Shown here: positions 17,508 through 27,790 of the stretch, one piece after another | How positions within the stretch are numbered: position 1 is the first letter of the stretch | Layout: the number at the start of each line of letters is the position of its first letter | Assembly (NCBI RefSeq): GCF_002929275.1 | Contig: NZ_PJIK01000008.1 | Span: 1 to 64,000, forward strand | DNA length: 64,000 nucleotides | Source of the DNA: Arthrobacter sp. ZGTC131 | GTDB taxonomy: Bacteria; Actinomycetota; Actinomycetes; Actinomycetales; Micrococcaceae | Direction: 5' to 3' | The notes under the pieces: model-generated | What the model was told of the DNA's origin: nothing | What the model saw: the letters and a program-made list of their open reading frames with translations, nothing else | Databases searched by the model: none | Program-made: the position numbers and the translations under genes

Positions 17508-19244
17508 ATGGCCGCTCCGGACATTCCCGCGGAGAAGGCACCAGCCTCGAAGCGGCCGCTCATCTTGCGTTACGCCGCCCGGTCGGACGTCGGCCGCATC
17601 CGTGCCAAGAATGACGATTCCGCATACGTAGGCAAGCATCTGGCCGTCGTGGCCGATGGCATGGGCGGGCACGCCGGCGGCGATGTTGCCTCGGCCGCCA
17701 CGGTTCTGGACATGATCCACCTGGACACGGACGAATACGACGGCGACGCCGGCACCGTCCTGGCCGACGAAATCCAGACCGCCAATTCCCTGCTCTCCGA
17801 ACTGGTCCACATCAATCCCAAGCTTGCCGGGATGGGCACGACGGTAACGGCCCTGCTGCTGGCCGAAGGCAAGCTTCACTTCGCCCACATCGGCGACTCC
17901 CGCGCCTACCGCCTGCGCGACGGCGAATTTGAACAGATCAGCGTGGACCACACGTTTGTCCAGCGGCTGATCGACGAAGGCCGCCTGCGCCCCGAAGAAG
18001 CCGAAACCCACCCGCACAAGAACGTCCTCATGCGCGTCCTCGGGGATGTTGACGCGAGCCCTGAACTGGACCTCGCCACCCTGGACGTGCAGCCCGGCGA
18101 ACGCTGGCTGCTGTGCTCCGACGGACTGAACTACGTTGCGGGCCATGTCGTGGAGCGGACAGTCCGGGAAACCAAGGACCTCCGCGAGTGCGTGGAAACC
18201 CTCGTGGACCTCACCCTCGAAGCCGGCGCTCCGGACAACGTCACCGTCGTCATGGCGGAAATTGTCGAGGAAACGGCCGACGACGTCAGAACAGCCGCCG
18301 TCGACGTCGTTCCTCTCGCCGGGGAGCCCGGGGCAACGCCCCCGGCCCCCGCGGCAGCATCGGCTGATTCCGGGAAACCGGCCGACCGGCCCGCGAAGCC
18401 CGTCCCAGCCGCGGCATCGGCTGCCGACACCACGCACGCGGCCACAACGGATGCTGAGGGCAAAGAAACGGACGCGGCAGCCGCCGACGATTCCGAATCT
18501 GCTGCGGCCAAGGAACCCGGCACCAGCACCGATCCCCATCTGGGCGAACACCTCACAGCTGAAGTGCTGCGCCAGGAGCTGTCTTCCCGGCCGCACCTCC
18601 TCGTCGGTGCAGCCGTAACGGCAGCCGCAACGGGTTCCATTCCCACCATCGCAGGCCGCACGGTGGCGCGCCGGGCAGCAACAGTCCTCACCCACAAATC
18701 CGACCAGGACCGCGAAGGCGCCGAAGAGCTAGGGCCCGAGAGGCGTCCGCGCCACTGGATCACCATGGGAATCGCCGCCGCGGCGCTTGTTGTCCTGGCC
18801 ATAGGCCTGTGGCTGGGGTACGCCTGGACGCAGACCCGCTACTACATCGGCGAATTCGACCAGCGGGTGGCCATCTTCAACGGCGTATCCCAGCGCCTCG
18901 GCCCCATCCAGCTGTCCACCCTGGAGGCGGTCACGGACATCCGGATGGATACGCTGCCCCAGTTCTCCCAGCAGCGCGTCCGCCAGACAGTGCCCGCGCG
19001 CGATCTCTACGATGCCCAGCGCATCGTCAAAAACCTGGAACGTACGGGCACCACCGCCCCCTCGGACGAATGCATCACTCCGTCCCCCACCCCTTCCGCA
19101 TCGCCGCGAGCCACGGGCACGGCACCTGCGGCAACCCCAAGACCCACGGCGACCACCAGCCCGAGGCCGACGACGTCGCCAACGGCAACCCGCGGAGCGT
19201 CGGCCGTACCCACCCCAACCGCGACCTGTGAGGCGGGCCAATGA
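17508..19244 (+). CDS. pstP: PP2C-type serine/threonine phosphatase PstP
   Basis: A 578-residue membrane phosphatase that removes phosphates from the PknA/PknB kinases and their substrates. The N-terminal PPM catalytic domain (about 20-260) has the metal motifs SDVGRIRAKNDD, DGMGGHAGGD, GMGTTVTALL, HIGDSRAYRLRDG, SDGLNYV and GAPDNVTVV. A long Ala/Pro/Thr-rich cytoplasmic linker follows, then one membrane helix (about 418-440, AAAALVVLAIGLWLGYAW) and an external domain ending in a Thr/Pro-rich tail. At 578 residues it is somewhat longer than the mycobacterial protein (about 510), because of the linker and tail. It overlaps rodA by 4 bases. Confidence 0.93.
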   Translation: MAAPDIPAEKAPASKRPLILRYAARSDVGRIRAKNDDSAYVGKHLAVVADGMGGHAGGDVASAATVLDMIHLDTDEYDGDAGTVLADEIQTANSLLSELVHINPKLAGMGTTVTALLLAEGKLHFAHIGDSRAYRLRDGEFEQISVDHTFVQRLIDEGRLRPEEAETHPHKNVLMRVLGDVDASPELDLATLDVQPGERWLLCSDGLNYVAGHVVERTVRETKDLRECVETLVDLTLEAGAPDNVTVVMAEIVEETADDVRTAAVDVVPLAGEPGATPPAPAAASADSGKPADRPAKPVPAAASAADTTHAATTDAEGKETDAAAADDSESAAAKEPGTSTDPHLGEHLTAEVLRQELSSRPHLLVGAAVTAAATGSIPTIAGRTVARRAATVLTHKSDQDREGAEELGPERRPRHWITMGIAAAALVVLAIGLWLGYAWTQTRYYIGEFDQRVAIFNGVSQRLGPIQLSTLEAVTDIRMDTLPQFSQQRVRQTVPARDLYDAQRIVKNLERTGTTAPSDECITPSPTPSASPRATGTAPAATPRPTATTSPRPTTSPTATRGASAVPTPTATCEAGQ

Positions 19245-20695
19245 CCAACGCCGATACCATGCCCAAACCCCGGCGCAACGTCGAGCTTCTGCTGCTCCTG
19301 CTGGCCCTGTGCGTCAGCATCGGCGCCAACGCGCTGATCAGCGTCGACGAGCAAACCGCACTGGATACCGACTTCTGGTTCCAATCCAGCCTGTTGGCAT
19401 TGGCTGCCCTCGTCTTCCACGTAGTTCTCCGCCTCCGGGCGAAATATGCCGATCCGGTGATGCTTCCCATCGTGGTGGCCCTCAACGGCCTTGGCCTGGC
19501 TATGATCCACCGTCTGGACGCTCCCGGAGAAGACACCGGCAACAACCAACTCCGCTGGACGCTGATCGCCATGGCGGTTGCCATTGCGGTGATCTGGTTC
19601 CTCAAGGACCACCGCGTCCTGCGCCGCTTCACCTACATATCCCTGGCCGTCAGTGCGCTGCTGTTGATCCTGCCCCTGGTGCCGGGCATCTCTGCCGGCG
19701 AAATCCTGGGTGCCCGCGTCTGGATCAGGCTCGGCCCCATGACCTTCCAGCCCGGGGAGGTCGCCAAGATCACGCTGGCAATATTCTTCGCCGGATATCT
19801 ATCGTCCAACCGCGATCTCATCATGCTGGCGGGCCGCAAGATCGGTCCGCTCCAGTTCCCGCGGTTCAAGGACATGGGCCCCATGATCACTGCATGGCTG
19901 GTCAGCATCGGCGTCCTCATCTTCCAGCGCGACCTCGGCTCCTCCGTGCTCTTTTTCGGCCTGTTCATCGTGATGATCTACGTTGCCACGAGCCGGATCA
20001 GCTGGGTGGTCATTGGCCTGGCACTGATCCTCGGCGGCGGCTTTGTGGCCTCCAAGGTCTTTTCGCACGTCGCACTCCGCATCGACGGCTGGCTCAATGC
20101 GTTTACGGAAGAAGTCTTCGGCCGGTCTCCCGGCGGCAGCGGCCAGATCGTCGAAGGGCTGTTCGGCATGGCCAGCGGCGGACTGGTGGGCACCGGCCTC
20201 GGCCAGGGCCGTCCGAACCTCGTGCCGTTTGCCAACAGCGACATGATTATCGCGTCCTTCGGTGAAGAACTTGGCCTGATCGGGCTCTTCGCCATTGTCC
20301 TCATGTACCTGTTGCTGTTCACCCGTGGCTTCCGGGCGGCGCTCGGCACCCGCGACGCCTTCGGCAAGCTCCTGGCCTGCGGCCTCTCCTTCGCGGTGGC
20401 ACTGCAGTGCTTTGTGGTCATCGGCGGCGTGACCCGGCTCATCCCACTGACAGGCCTCACCACACCCTTCCTCGCGGCCGGAGGATCATCCCTGCTGGCG
20501 AACTGGATCATCGTGGGCCTTCTGCTGATGATCTCCCACACGGCCCGCGGACCGGTGGACACGACGCCCCTGCAGCCGGGCAGTGCTCCTGAGGCGAAGA
20601 AATTCGGGCCTGCCTCCGCTGCCGGCGGACGACCGGGCAGGAACAGCACCCAAACCCTTCCAGACGCTCCCACCGAGGCGGTGAAACAACTGTGA
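19241..20695 (+). CDS. rodA: SEDS-family peptidoglycan glycosyltransferase (RodA/FtsW type)
   Basis: A 484-residue protein with about ten or more membrane helices, of the SEDS glycan polymerase family. Marks are GARVWIRLGPMTFQPGEVAKI (cut at 169-188), RDLGSSVLFFGLF and the C-terminal GGVTRLIPLTGLTTPFLAAG. It polymerises lipid II outside the membrane and pairs with a class B penicillin-binding protein, here encoded right behind it with a 4-base overlap. Position beside pbpA and the PASTA kinases favours RodA over FtsW, which normally sits in the dcw cluster. Confidence 0.92.
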   Translation: MTNADTMPKPRRNVELLLLLLALCVSIGANALISVDEQTALDTDFWFQSSLLALAALVFHVVLRLRAKYADPVMLPIVVALNGLGLAMIHRLDAPGEDTGNNQLRWTLIAMAVAIAVIWFLKDHRVLRRFTYISLAVSALLLILPLVPGISAGEILGARVWIRLGPMTFQPGEVAKITLAIFFAGYLSSNRDLIMLAGRKIGPLQFPRFKDMGPMITAWLVSIGVLIFQRDLGSSVLFFGLFIVMIYVATSRISWVVIGLALILGGGFVASKVFSHVALRIDGWLNAFTEEVFGRSPGGSGQIVEGLFGMASGGLVGTGLGQGRPNLVPFANSDMIIASFGEELGLIGLFAIVLMYLLLFTRGFRAALGTRDAFGKLLACGLSFAVALQCFVVIGGVTRLIPLTGLTTPFLAAGGSSLLANWIIVGLLLMISHTARGPVDTTPLQPGSAPEAKKFGPASAAGGRPGRNSTQTLPDAPTEAVKQL

Positions 20696-22149
20696 ACCAG
20701 GCCATTCGACATTCGTGGATTGCCGCGATCGCGATGTTCGCACTGATCTTCGGTGCCCTGAGCTACGTTCAGGTGGTTGGCGCCGACGAACTCAAGGCTA
20801 ACGCCTGGAACAAGCGCGCCATCCTGCAGAACTACTGCAATGACCGCGGGGCTATCCTCGTTGCTGGCTCTCCTATTGCGGAGTCCGTGCCGGGCAACGA
20901 GACGTGCAAATTCCAGCGCACCTACACCCAGCCCGAGCTGTACGCCGGCATCACCGGCTACTTCTCCAAGAACTACGGCGTGACCGGGCTCGAACGCGCC
21001 ATGGACGCGCAGCTCGCGGGCAGTTCGGACCAGCAGTTCCTGGACCGCATCGGGCAGCTCTTCCTGGGTAACCAGCCCAAGGGCGCCTCCGTGGAGCTGA
21101 CCATCGACCCCAAGATCCAGAAGCTGGCGTACGACCTCATTCCGGACGGCCAGCGCGGTTCGATCGTGGTCACGGATCCCAAGACCGGCGACATCCTCGC
21201 CATGGTCAGCAAGCCGTCCTACAACCCCAACCTGATCGCCACGCAGGACGCAACCAAAGAACAGGCTGCGTACAACGAGATCATCAAGGTTCCCGGGATC
21301 AACCTGAACCAGTCCGTCAGCGGCCCCACGGGCGCACTCCTGGCCCCGGGCTCGGTCTTCAAGCTCGTGGACACCGCGGCAGCACTGGGCTCAGGGAAGT
21401 ACAACGCGGACAGCCAGTTGCCCAATCCGGCGGAGATGTCCTTCCCCGGCATTCAGTACAAACTGCCGAACTACGCCGGCGGCAACTGCTACACGCGGAA
21501 TACCGCCACCTTCGCCTTTGCGCTCCAGCAGTCCTGCAACACGCCTTTTGCCAGGATCGCCCTCGACCTCGGGGAGAGCGCCATCGTCGAACAGGCAGCC
21601 AAGTTCGGCTGGGGCCAGGAACTCGGCGACCAGCTCAAGCTCGACTACCAAAAGAGCACGTTCCCCCGGAACCTGGACGATGCCGGACTGGCCCAGTCCT
21701 CCATCGGGCAGCGGGACGTCCGGGCCACACCGTTGCAGGTCGCGTTGATGACGTCGGCCATCGCCAACGGCGGAGTGCAGATGGCTCCCAACCTGATCAA
21801 GGCCGTACGGTCCCCGGATCTGCGCGTGCTCGACGAACCCAATCCCTCGGCACTGAGGACGTCCACCACGCCGGAAATCGCCGGCCAGATCACCGAATGG
21901 ATGACCAGTGTGGTGAGCGATGGCATCGGTGCCGGCGCCGCTGTCCCGGGTGTTCAGGTCGCCGGAAAGACCGGCACCGCGGAACTCGGAACCGACGGCT
22001 TGAACAACTCTTGGTTTACCGGGTTCGCCCCGGCCAACGACCCGCAGGTGTCTGTCACCATCGTCATGCAAGGCGTGGACATCACCACCGGCGCACAGCT
22101 AACCAGTCCGAACGCAAAGAAGATTTTTGAGGCGGTGTTGAATAAGTGA
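20692..22149 (+). CDS. pbpA: Class B penicillin-binding protein PbpA
   Basis: A 485-residue transpeptidase with a short N-terminal membrane anchor ([20 protein letters not shown], residues 10-29), a dimerisation/linker domain and the transpeptidase domain. Active-site motifs are SVFK (221-224), SCN (281-283) and KTG (426-428). It cross-links peptidoglycan made by the adjacent SEDS protein. The start is the GTG overlapping the rodA stop, and its own stop overlaps the next kinase start (GTGA). Homologues in mycobacteria act in septum formation. Confidence 0.93.
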   Translation: MNQAIRHSWIAAIAMFALIFGALSYVQVVGADELKANAWNKRAILQNYCNDRGAILVAGSPIAESVPGNETCKFQRTYTQPELYAGITGYFSKNYGVTGLERAMDAQLAGSSDQQFLDRIGQLFLGNQPKGASVELTIDPKIQKLAYDLIPDGQRGSIVVTDPKTGDILAMVSKPSYNPNLIATQDATKEQAAYNEIIKVPGINLNQSVSGPTGALLAPGSVFKLVDTAAALGSGKYNADSQLPNPAEMSFPGIQYKLPNYAGGNCYTRNTATFAFALQQSCNTPFARIALDLGESAIVEQAAKFGWGQELGDQLKLDYQKSTFPRNLDDAGLAQSSIGQRDVRATPLQVALMTSAIANGGVQMAPNLIKAVRSPDLRVLDEPNPSALRTSTTPEIAGQITEWMTSVVSDGIGAGAAVPGVQVAGKTGTAELGTDGLNNSWFTGFAPANDPQVSVTIVMQGVDITTGAQLTSPNAKKIFEAVLNK

Positions 22150-23990
22150 GGCCTACATCAGGAATCACCCTCGGCGGCAGATTCCAGTTGACCACGCGTA
22201 TTGCGATCGGCGGCATGGGCGAAGTCTGGAAGGCCAAGGACCTCATCCTCGGCCGGATCGTGGCGATCAAGGTGCTCAAAGAGGAGTACACGGGCGATCC
22301 CGGATTCCTCCAGCGTTTCCGTGCCGAGGCCCGCCACACCGCCCTGCTCAACCACGTCGGCATTGCCAATGTGTTCGACTACGGCGAGGAGGAGGGATCG
22401 GCCTACCTGGTTATGGAGCTGGTCCCCGGCCAGCCGCTGAGCAGCATCATCGAACACGAACAGGTCCTCTCGCCCGACCGCACGCTGTCCATGATCGCCC
22501 AGACGGCCCGCGCGCTGTCGGTGGCCCACGCCCAAGGGCTGGTGCACCGCGACATTAAGCCGGGTAACCTGCTCATCACCCCGGAAGGGCGGGTCAAGGT
22601 CACCGACTTCGGCATCGCGCGCCTGGCCGACCAGGTTCCGCTGACGCAGACGGGCCAGGTGATGGGAACGGCCCAGTATCTGGCGCCCGAACAGGCAACG
22701 GGGCAGACGGCCACCGGCGCTTCGGACATCTATTCACTCGGCGTGATCGGCTACGAGTGCCTTTCGGGTCACCGGCCGTTCTCCGGTGAATCCCAGATCG
22801 CCATTGCGCTGGCTCAGGTGAACGACGCCCCGCCGCCGCTGCCGGAGACCCTGCCGAAGCCGGTCCGGGCCCTCCTGATGTCCATGCTGGCCAAGGACCC
22901 GAAGAACCGCCCGGCCAACGCCATCAAACTGTCCGAGGCCGCAGAGGCAATCCGCAACGGCGATATCTCCGCGGCCCACGCCGCCGTTCCCGGCATGCTG
23001 CTTTTCGAGGGCGCCACCGGGGCCATCACAGCCCCGGTCAAGACGCAGACGGCACCTACCGGCGTCATCGGCACAGAGAAAAGCTCAACGACGGCGACTT
23101 CCGCACTGCCGGTGCTGGGCGCCGCGGCTGCCGGTGCTGCCGCAGGAAGCGCTGCCGGGGCAGCCGGAGCAGGAGCGGGCGGGGACGCGGCAACGCGTGC
23201 CGGCAACACGCTCTCGCGGGCCGACGCCCTGGCCGCCGAACGCAGTTGGGTCCAGGAAGAGGAACAATACGACGAGGAACCGGCGGATGAGCCGCAGCGG
23301 CGGGGGCGCAGCCCCTGGACCTGGCCGCTGATCGCGCTGATCCTCCTAGTCCTGTTTGCCCTCGTGGGCATCCTGCTGACGCAGGCGGGCATCCTTTTCC
23401 CGCAGACCCCCGCGGGCACCACGTCTAGCTCGCCAAGCCGCACCGTGACCACCAGTGCCAGCCCGACGCCAACGCCGACGTCGGAAAGTCCCACGCCCAC
23501 CCCCACGCCGACTCCTACGGAAATCACTCCGGAGGCCATCAACCTGATTCCCGATGGCTACCTTGGCCGGCCGTACACCCAGGTCCGCGCAGACCTCATC
23601 GCCCTCGGCCTCCAGGTGGACGGCAAGGAAGTATTCAATCCCGCGGCCCCCGGCACTGTCACCGACATCAACCCCGCCGGACCGGTCCAGGCCGGGGAGA
23701 CCATCACGGTGACTTACTCCAAGGGACCTGAGTCGGTCACCGTTCCGGACATCAGCGTGGGCAGCAGCGAAGCCGAGGTGCAGGCCGCCATCGAAAAGGC
23801 CGGGCTCCGCTGGGCCAAGGGCGCTGACGAGGACGGAGACCCGGGTCAGGAAGCGGGCACCTTCGTCAGGTCCGAGCCCGACGCCGGCCGCAAGGTCGAG
23901 TCCGGTTCTGTGGTGACTTACCACCTCGCCACCGCCCCCCTGGTTTCCCCGCCAGGGACCACGCCCAGCACCGTTCCAACCCAAAGGTAA
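22146..23990 (+). CDS. pknA: Serine/threonine protein kinase PknA-like, with PASTA domains
   Basis: A 614-residue transmembrane kinase. The Hanks-type catalytic domain (12-275) is intact: [10 protein letters not shown] glycine loop, K42 in [15 protein letters not shown] with D136, DFG with D154 and the [12 protein letters not shown] activation-loop end. A Gly/Ala-rich juxtamembrane region precedes the helix (about 397-420, [20 protein letters not shown]), a Thr/Ser/Pro stretch, then two external PASTA repeats (from about 462) and a short tail. Mycobacterial PknA lacks PASTA domains, so this version is different. Its GTG overlaps the pbpA stop; pknB follows after 3 bases. Confidence 0.9.
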   Translation: MRPTSGITLGGRFQLTTRIAIGGMGEVWKAKDLILGRIVAIKVLKEEYTGDPGFLQRFRAEARHTALLNHVGIANVFDYGEEEGSAYLVMELVPGQPLSSIIEHEQVLSPDRTLSMIAQTARALSVAHAQGLVHRDIKPGNLLITPEGRVKVTDFGIARLADQVPLTQTGQVMGTAQYLAPEQATGQTATGASDIYSLGVIGYECLSGHRPFSGESQIAIALAQVNDAPPPLPETLPKPVRALLMSMLAKDPKNRPANAIKLSEAAEAIRNGDISAAHAAVPGMLLFEGATGAITAPVKTQTAPTGVIGTEKSSTTATSALPVLGAAAAGAAAGSAAGAAGAGAGGDAATRAGNTLSRADALAAERSWVQEEEQYDEEPADEPQRRGRSPWTWPLIALILLVLFALVGILLTQAGILFPQTPAGTTSSSPSRTVTTSASPTPTPTSESPTPTPTPTPTEITPEAINLIPDGYLGRPYTQVRADLIALGLQVDGKEVFNPAAPGTVTDINPAGPVQAGETITVTYSKGPESVTVPDISVGSSEAEVQAAIEKAGLRWAKGADEDGDPGQEAGTFVRSEPDAGRKVESGSVVTYHLATAPLVSPPGTTPSTVPTQR

Positions 23991-23993
23991 GCC

Positions 23994-25937
23994 GTGACCA
24001 CGCCGCCAAGAACTCCGTCGCACCGGGAGGACAGCATCCCTGTGACGACACAGCGTGTCCTCAACGGGCGCTATGAGCTCGGGGAGCTCATAGGCCGCGG
24101 AGGCATGGCCGACGTCCACCGTGGCGTCGATACACGCCTGGGACGGACCGTTGCCATCAAACTGCTGCGTCCCGACCTTGCCCGGGACCCGCAGTTCCAG
24201 GCCCGGTTCAAGCGTGAGGCGCAGGCCGTCGCTGCCCTGAACCACCCCTCCATCGTCGCCATCTACGACACCGGCGACCATGCGGTGCCCGGCGATGCCC
24301 ATGACCAGGTACGCGTTCCCTACATCGTGATGGAATACGTATCCGGCAAGACCCTCCGTGACCTCATCAGGTCAAAGGACATCACCATTGACCAGGCCGT
24401 CGACTACACCCTGGGCGTTCTGTCAGCGCTGGAGTACAGCCACAAGGCCGGAATCGTGCACCGGGATATCAAGCCGGCCAACGTGATGTTCTGCGAGAAC
24501 TCGGACACGGTCAAGGTCATGGACTTTGGCATTGCACGGGCAATGGCGGACTCCTCCGCCACCATGACCCAGACGCAGGCAGTGGTGGGCACGGCACAGT
24601 ACCTCTCCCCGGAACAGGCCCGCGGTGAAACCGTGGACGCGCGCAGCGACCTGTACTCGGCGGCCTGCCTGCTGTACGAAACGCTGACCGGCCGGCCGCC
24701 GTTCATTGGTGAGAGTCCCGTCTCGGTGGCCTATCAGCATGTCCGCGAGATCCCGGAACCGGCCAGCAGCCATAATCCCGAAGTTTCCGCGGCCCTGGAC
24801 AGCGTCCTGGCGAAGGCGTTGCAGAAAAACCGCGCGGACCGTTTCCAGGATGCTGCAGCTTTCCGGCGCGCGCTCCGGGCCGCGAAGAACGGCATTGCCG
24901 TGCCCGCCTTGTCAGCAAGTGAGGCGCCGACAGACCCCAATGACCACATCCCGGAGCCCCACGGGACACCGCCTACCGCAGCTTTTTCCGTGACCGGTGC
25001 CAGCTTCCTTGATGACGCTCCCGGCGGGCGGCTCCGTCCGCCCCACGGCACCGGAGACGACGCCGTGCTGCCGGCGCAGGCTGCTTCCGTCTATGAGACG
25101 GCGGAGCAGGAGGACCTGCCCCTTGGCCTCCCCCGAGAACGGGAGCGCACCGGGGTGCAGAAGTCCCGCCGTCGCGCCTGGATGGCCACCTTTGTGATTT
25201 TCACCCTCCTGGTCCTGGCTGGCGGCGGCCTGTGGCTGTACAACATGATGAACCAGCCGCCGGCGCAGCCGGTGACGGTGGCCATCCCCTCGGTGGAGGC
25301 CCGGACCGAAACTGAAGCACTGCAATTGTTGTACGACGCGAGATTGAGGCCGCAGATCAAGCGGGTCCAGCACGACACCATCGCAAAGGGCACGGCGATC
25401 GGCACAGCGCCGCCGGCGGGATCAACGCTGGAACCGGATTCTGAAGTGGTCCTGAATATCTCGGCGGGTCCGAGTGCCGTCAAAATACCGGACACGCTGC
25501 CTGGCCGGACGGAGGCCGCCGCCCGCGACATCCTGCGGCAGGCAGGACTTGTGGGAGCGCCGTCCACCACCATGGCCAACAGCGCAACGGTGCCGGGAGG
25601 CCTCGTGATCACCACCAAGCCGGCGCCGGGCCAGCAGGTGGCAGTCGGAAGCACGGTGGAGATTGTGGTTTCCACGGGCAAGGTGGCGATGCCCGAACTG
25701 CGGGGCATGACGAGGGACGAAGCGGAAGCTGCCCTCAAGGCGATCGGCCTGAGCGCTGTGATCAGTGAGGTGGAGAACTCCCAGGTTGTTCCCGGCAAGG
25801 TGACCGGCCAGAGCGATCCGCTCAATACCCTCGTGGAACAGGGGAAATCCATCACCGTGACGGTTTCGAAGGCTCCCGCACCGAAGCCCACGCCCAGCCC
25901 GTCAGCCACGCCCAGCCCGTCGCCGACCAAGAGCTGA
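23994..25937 (+). CDS. pknB: PASTA-domain serine/threonine protein kinase PknB
   Basis: A 647-residue sensor kinase controlling cell-wall growth. Catalytic domain: GRGGMADVHRG, K56 in VAIKLLRPD, VHRDIKPANVMF with D158, DFG D177, and TMTQTQAVVGTAQYLSPEQA, whose double Thr matches the autophosphorylation sites of PknB. The membrane helix is near 403-422 (ATFVIFTLLVLAGGGLWLYN). Three external PASTA repeats follow (about 432-635), which bind muropeptide/lipid II in relatives, then a Pro/Ser tail. Start is GTG 23994; an internal start near codon 17 is possible. Confidence 0.93.
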   Translation: MTTPPRTPSHREDSIPVTTQRVLNGRYELGELIGRGGMADVHRGVDTRLGRTVAIKLLRPDLARDPQFQARFKREAQAVAALNHPSIVAIYDTGDHAVPGDAHDQVRVPYIVMEYVSGKTLRDLIRSKDITIDQAVDYTLGVLSALEYSHKAGIVHRDIKPANVMFCENSDTVKVMDFGIARAMADSSATMTQTQAVVGTAQYLSPEQARGETVDARSDLYSAACLLYETLTGRPPFIGESPVSVAYQHVREIPEPASSHNPEVSAALDSVLAKALQKNRADRFQDAAAFRRALRAAKNGIAVPALSASEAPTDPNDHIPEPHGTPPTAAFSVTGASFLDDAPGGRLRPPHGTGDDAVLPAQAASVYETAEQEDLPLGLPRERERTGVQKSRRRAWMATFVIFTLLVLAGGGLWLYNMMNQPPAQPVTVAIPSVEARTETEALQLLYDARLRPQIKRVQHDTIAKGTAIGTAPPAGSTLEPDSEVVLNISAGPSAVKIPDTLPGRTEAAARDILRQAGLVGAPSTTMANSATVPGGLVITTKPAPGQQVAVGSTVEIVVSTGKVAMPELRGMTRDEAEAALKAIGLSAVISEVENSQVVPGKVTGQSDPLNTLVEQGKSITVTVSKAPAPKPTPSPSATPSPSPTKS

Positions 25938-26010
25938 CCGGCTGCCAGATGGCGCCTGTGCAGGCGGCCAGGCTCGCGGGCAGGCCGCCGGCCAGGCCGT
26001 CCGGCCAGCC

Positions 26011-26652
26011 CTAGTGCTGGATGAGGGGGCTGAGCTTGGCCGCGCGTTCGGCCGCGCCCTTCATGCCGAGCGATTCGAGCCAGTTGCCCAGCATCTGGTA
26101 GCCGCCCTCGGTAAGGACCGATTCCGGGTGGAACTGGACGCCGCACAGCGGGGCGGTCCGGTGCTGCAGGCCCATGACCACACCGGTAGCGGTCTCGGCG
26201 GTGATTTCGAGGACGTTGGGAATTGACTCCCGCACGGCGGCAAGCGAGTGGTAGCGCGTGGCGGTGACGGGGGAGGGCAGCCCGGCGAAAACGCTGGCAC
26301 CGTCGTGCTGCACCAGCGATGTCTTGCCGTGCATGAGCTCCGGCGCGTGTGTCACGATCCCGCCGTAGGCTTCAGCGAGGGCCTGGTGCCCGAGGCAGAC
26401 GCCGAACATCGGCTTGCTGCGCTCCCCGCACCATTTGATCAGCTCGATGCAGACGCCTGCCTCGGCCGGCGAGCCCGGACCGGGAGAGATGAGTATGCCG
26501 TCGCGCGTTTCCGCCATTTCGGTCGCCTCGGCAAGGGTCACGTCATCGTTACGGACCACCGTGGTTTCGGCGCCGAGTTCCTGGAGGTAGCCCACCAGGG
26601 TGTAAACGAAGCTGTCGTAGTTGTCCACGACGAGGATCTTGGTTGTGCTCAT
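26011..26652 (-). CDS. pabA: Glutamine amidotransferase, anthranilate/aminodeoxychorismate synthase component II
   Basis: A 213-residue class I glutamine amidotransferase that supplies ammonia to a chorismate-using partner for folate (PabB) or tryptophan (TrpE). It shows the oxyanion region SPGPGSPAEAG, the nucleophile motif FGVCLGHQALAEAYGG, and the His-Glu pair in QFHPESVLTEGG. ATG 26652 overlaps the stop of the small membrane protein gene (ATGA). The sortase-mini protein-amidotransferase order, away from trp genes, is recurrent in actinobacteria and points to PabA, but the two functions cannot be separated from sequence. Confidence 0.9.
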   Translation of the reverse strand: MSTTKILVVDNYDSFVYTLVGYLQELGAETTVVRNDDVTLAEATEMAETRDGILISPGPGSPAEAGVCIELIKWCGERSKPMFGVCLGHQALAEAYGGIVTHAPELMHGKTSLVQHDGASVFAGLPSPVTATRYHSLAAVRESIPNVLEITAETATGVVMGLQHRTAPLCGVQFHPESVLTEGGYQMLGNWLESLGMKGAAERAAKLSPLIQH

Positions 26653-26819
26653 GGGTTGCTTGCCGCACCAATCGTTGAGTCGGTGAATTGGGTGAACTGG
26701 GACATCCAAGGGAACAGGTACTCGACCATCAGGAACAGGGCACCGGCGATCAGCGCCACTGAGGTGATGATGCGGAGCCAGAGAGGGCCCGGCAGATGGC
26801 GGAAAATCCAACCGTACAT
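26649..26819 (-). CDS. Small single-helix membrane protein
   Basis: A 56-residue protein starting MYGWIFRHLPGPLWLR, with one membrane helix (about 17-36, SVALIAGALFLMVEYLFPWM) and a short polar tail. ATG 26819 is preceded by GGAAGG; it lies one base past the sortase stop and its own stop overlaps the amidotransferase start. I recognise it as a conserved actinobacterial hypothetical found between a class E sortase and pabA, with no assigned function. Codon use is like its neighbours. Confidence 0.8.
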   Translation of the reverse strand: MYGWIFRHLPGPLWLRIITSVALIAGALFLMVEYLFPWMSQFTQFTDSTIGAASNP

Positions 26820-26820
26820 G

Positions 26821-27615
26821 TCAGCCTTCCCCCCGGGCACGCGCCACCTGGGCCGCGATTTCCGCCGGCGGGCCTGCGGAGGTCGGCTGCCAGTGGTCCA
26901 ACAGGGAGTACGCGATGATCCGTTCCTGGGACCCGAACCGGGGGTTGCAGCTGGTCATGGTGAGGAAGCTTTCCGTGGGCTTGACTCCCGGCTGCGACGG
27001 CACAGGCAGGAGGACGTCGGCGGCGGAGGGCATCACGATCCGGTTGTTGCGGTACACGTAGACGTAGTAACCGTCACGTGTCTGGACATAAATCTTGTCG
27101 CCGGGCACCAGGGTGTGGATGTTGTCCAGCACGGCACCGTGCGTCTGCCGGTGGCCGGCCACGGCGAAATTCCCCACGGCCCCGGGCATGGACGTGCTGC
27201 CGTAATGGCCCAGGCCGAGGGTGTCCAGCACGTCCCCCGTGGTTCCCTCGACGATGGGCCGGGTGTAGTTTTCACCGAACCGGGGAATATACATGATGCC
27301 GATCGTGCCGCCATGCCCGGGCGCCTTGGAGACCACTGGCGCCCCGTAATCGGTGGTGCCGGGTGTAGACGCTGACGGGCTGGGGGCCGGTGCAGGAGTC
27401 ACAGGCCCGCCCAGTTCCCGCGCGAAGTCCTTGATCACTTCGCTTTGCTTGGCGTTCGACGCCACATTGGTCCACCACAGCTGCCACGCGACAAAGAGCA
27501 GGAGCACGATGCCGGCCGTGATGAGCAGCTCGCCGACGATCTGGACTGCTCTGCGCAGGATCACGACGCCGGGGGCCGGCGCGGCGGCGGGCGCCACCTT
27601 CTCCTGCAGTACCAC
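26821..27615 (-). CDS. Class E sortase
   Basis: A 264-residue transpeptidase that attaches surface proteins to peptidoglycan, in actinobacteria usually at LAXTG rather than LPXTG signals. It has a cytoplasmic head, one membrane helix (about 26-47, GELLITAGIVLLLFVAWQLW), a Pro/Ser linker and the sortase barrel with His155 (VAGHRQTHG), Cys223 (TMTSCNP) and an Arg shortly after (SQERIIAY). GTG 27615 is chosen because GGAGGAGAAC lies just ahead; the 30 extra codons upstream have no such signal. Divergent from crgA. Confidence 0.92.
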   Translation of the reverse strand: MVLQEKVAPAAAPAPGVVILRRAVQIVGELLITAGIVLLLFVAWQLWWTNVASNAKQSEVIKDFARELGGPVTPAPAPSPSASTPGTTDYGAPVVSKAPGHGGTIGIMYIPRFGENYTRPIVEGTTGDVLDTLGLGHYGSTSMPGAVGNFAVAGHRQTHGAVLDNIHTLVPGDKIYVQTRDGYYVYVYRNNRIVMPSAADVLLPVPSQPGVKPTESFLTMTSCNPRFGSQERIIAYSLLDHWQPTSAGPPAEIAAQVARARGEG

Positions 27616-27790
27616 GCGTTCTCCTCCAAGGCGGTTGCGGCGGGCGCCTGGGTGGCCTGAACTACAGCTAGAATTGGCTGCTAGTAAGACTTCAGACTTG
27701 ACCAAGAGCGCCCCGACCGCCGGCGATTTCCTCCTTGCAGGATATCAAGCCCCGGTCCACACTCTTGATTCAGCCCGCCAAGGAGGACAT

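Noticed and set aside
27353-27790. Long N-terminal extension of CrgA
   Set aside because: It lies antisense to the sortase gene and its promoter region; AAGGAGGACAT directly before GTG 27791 sets the start.
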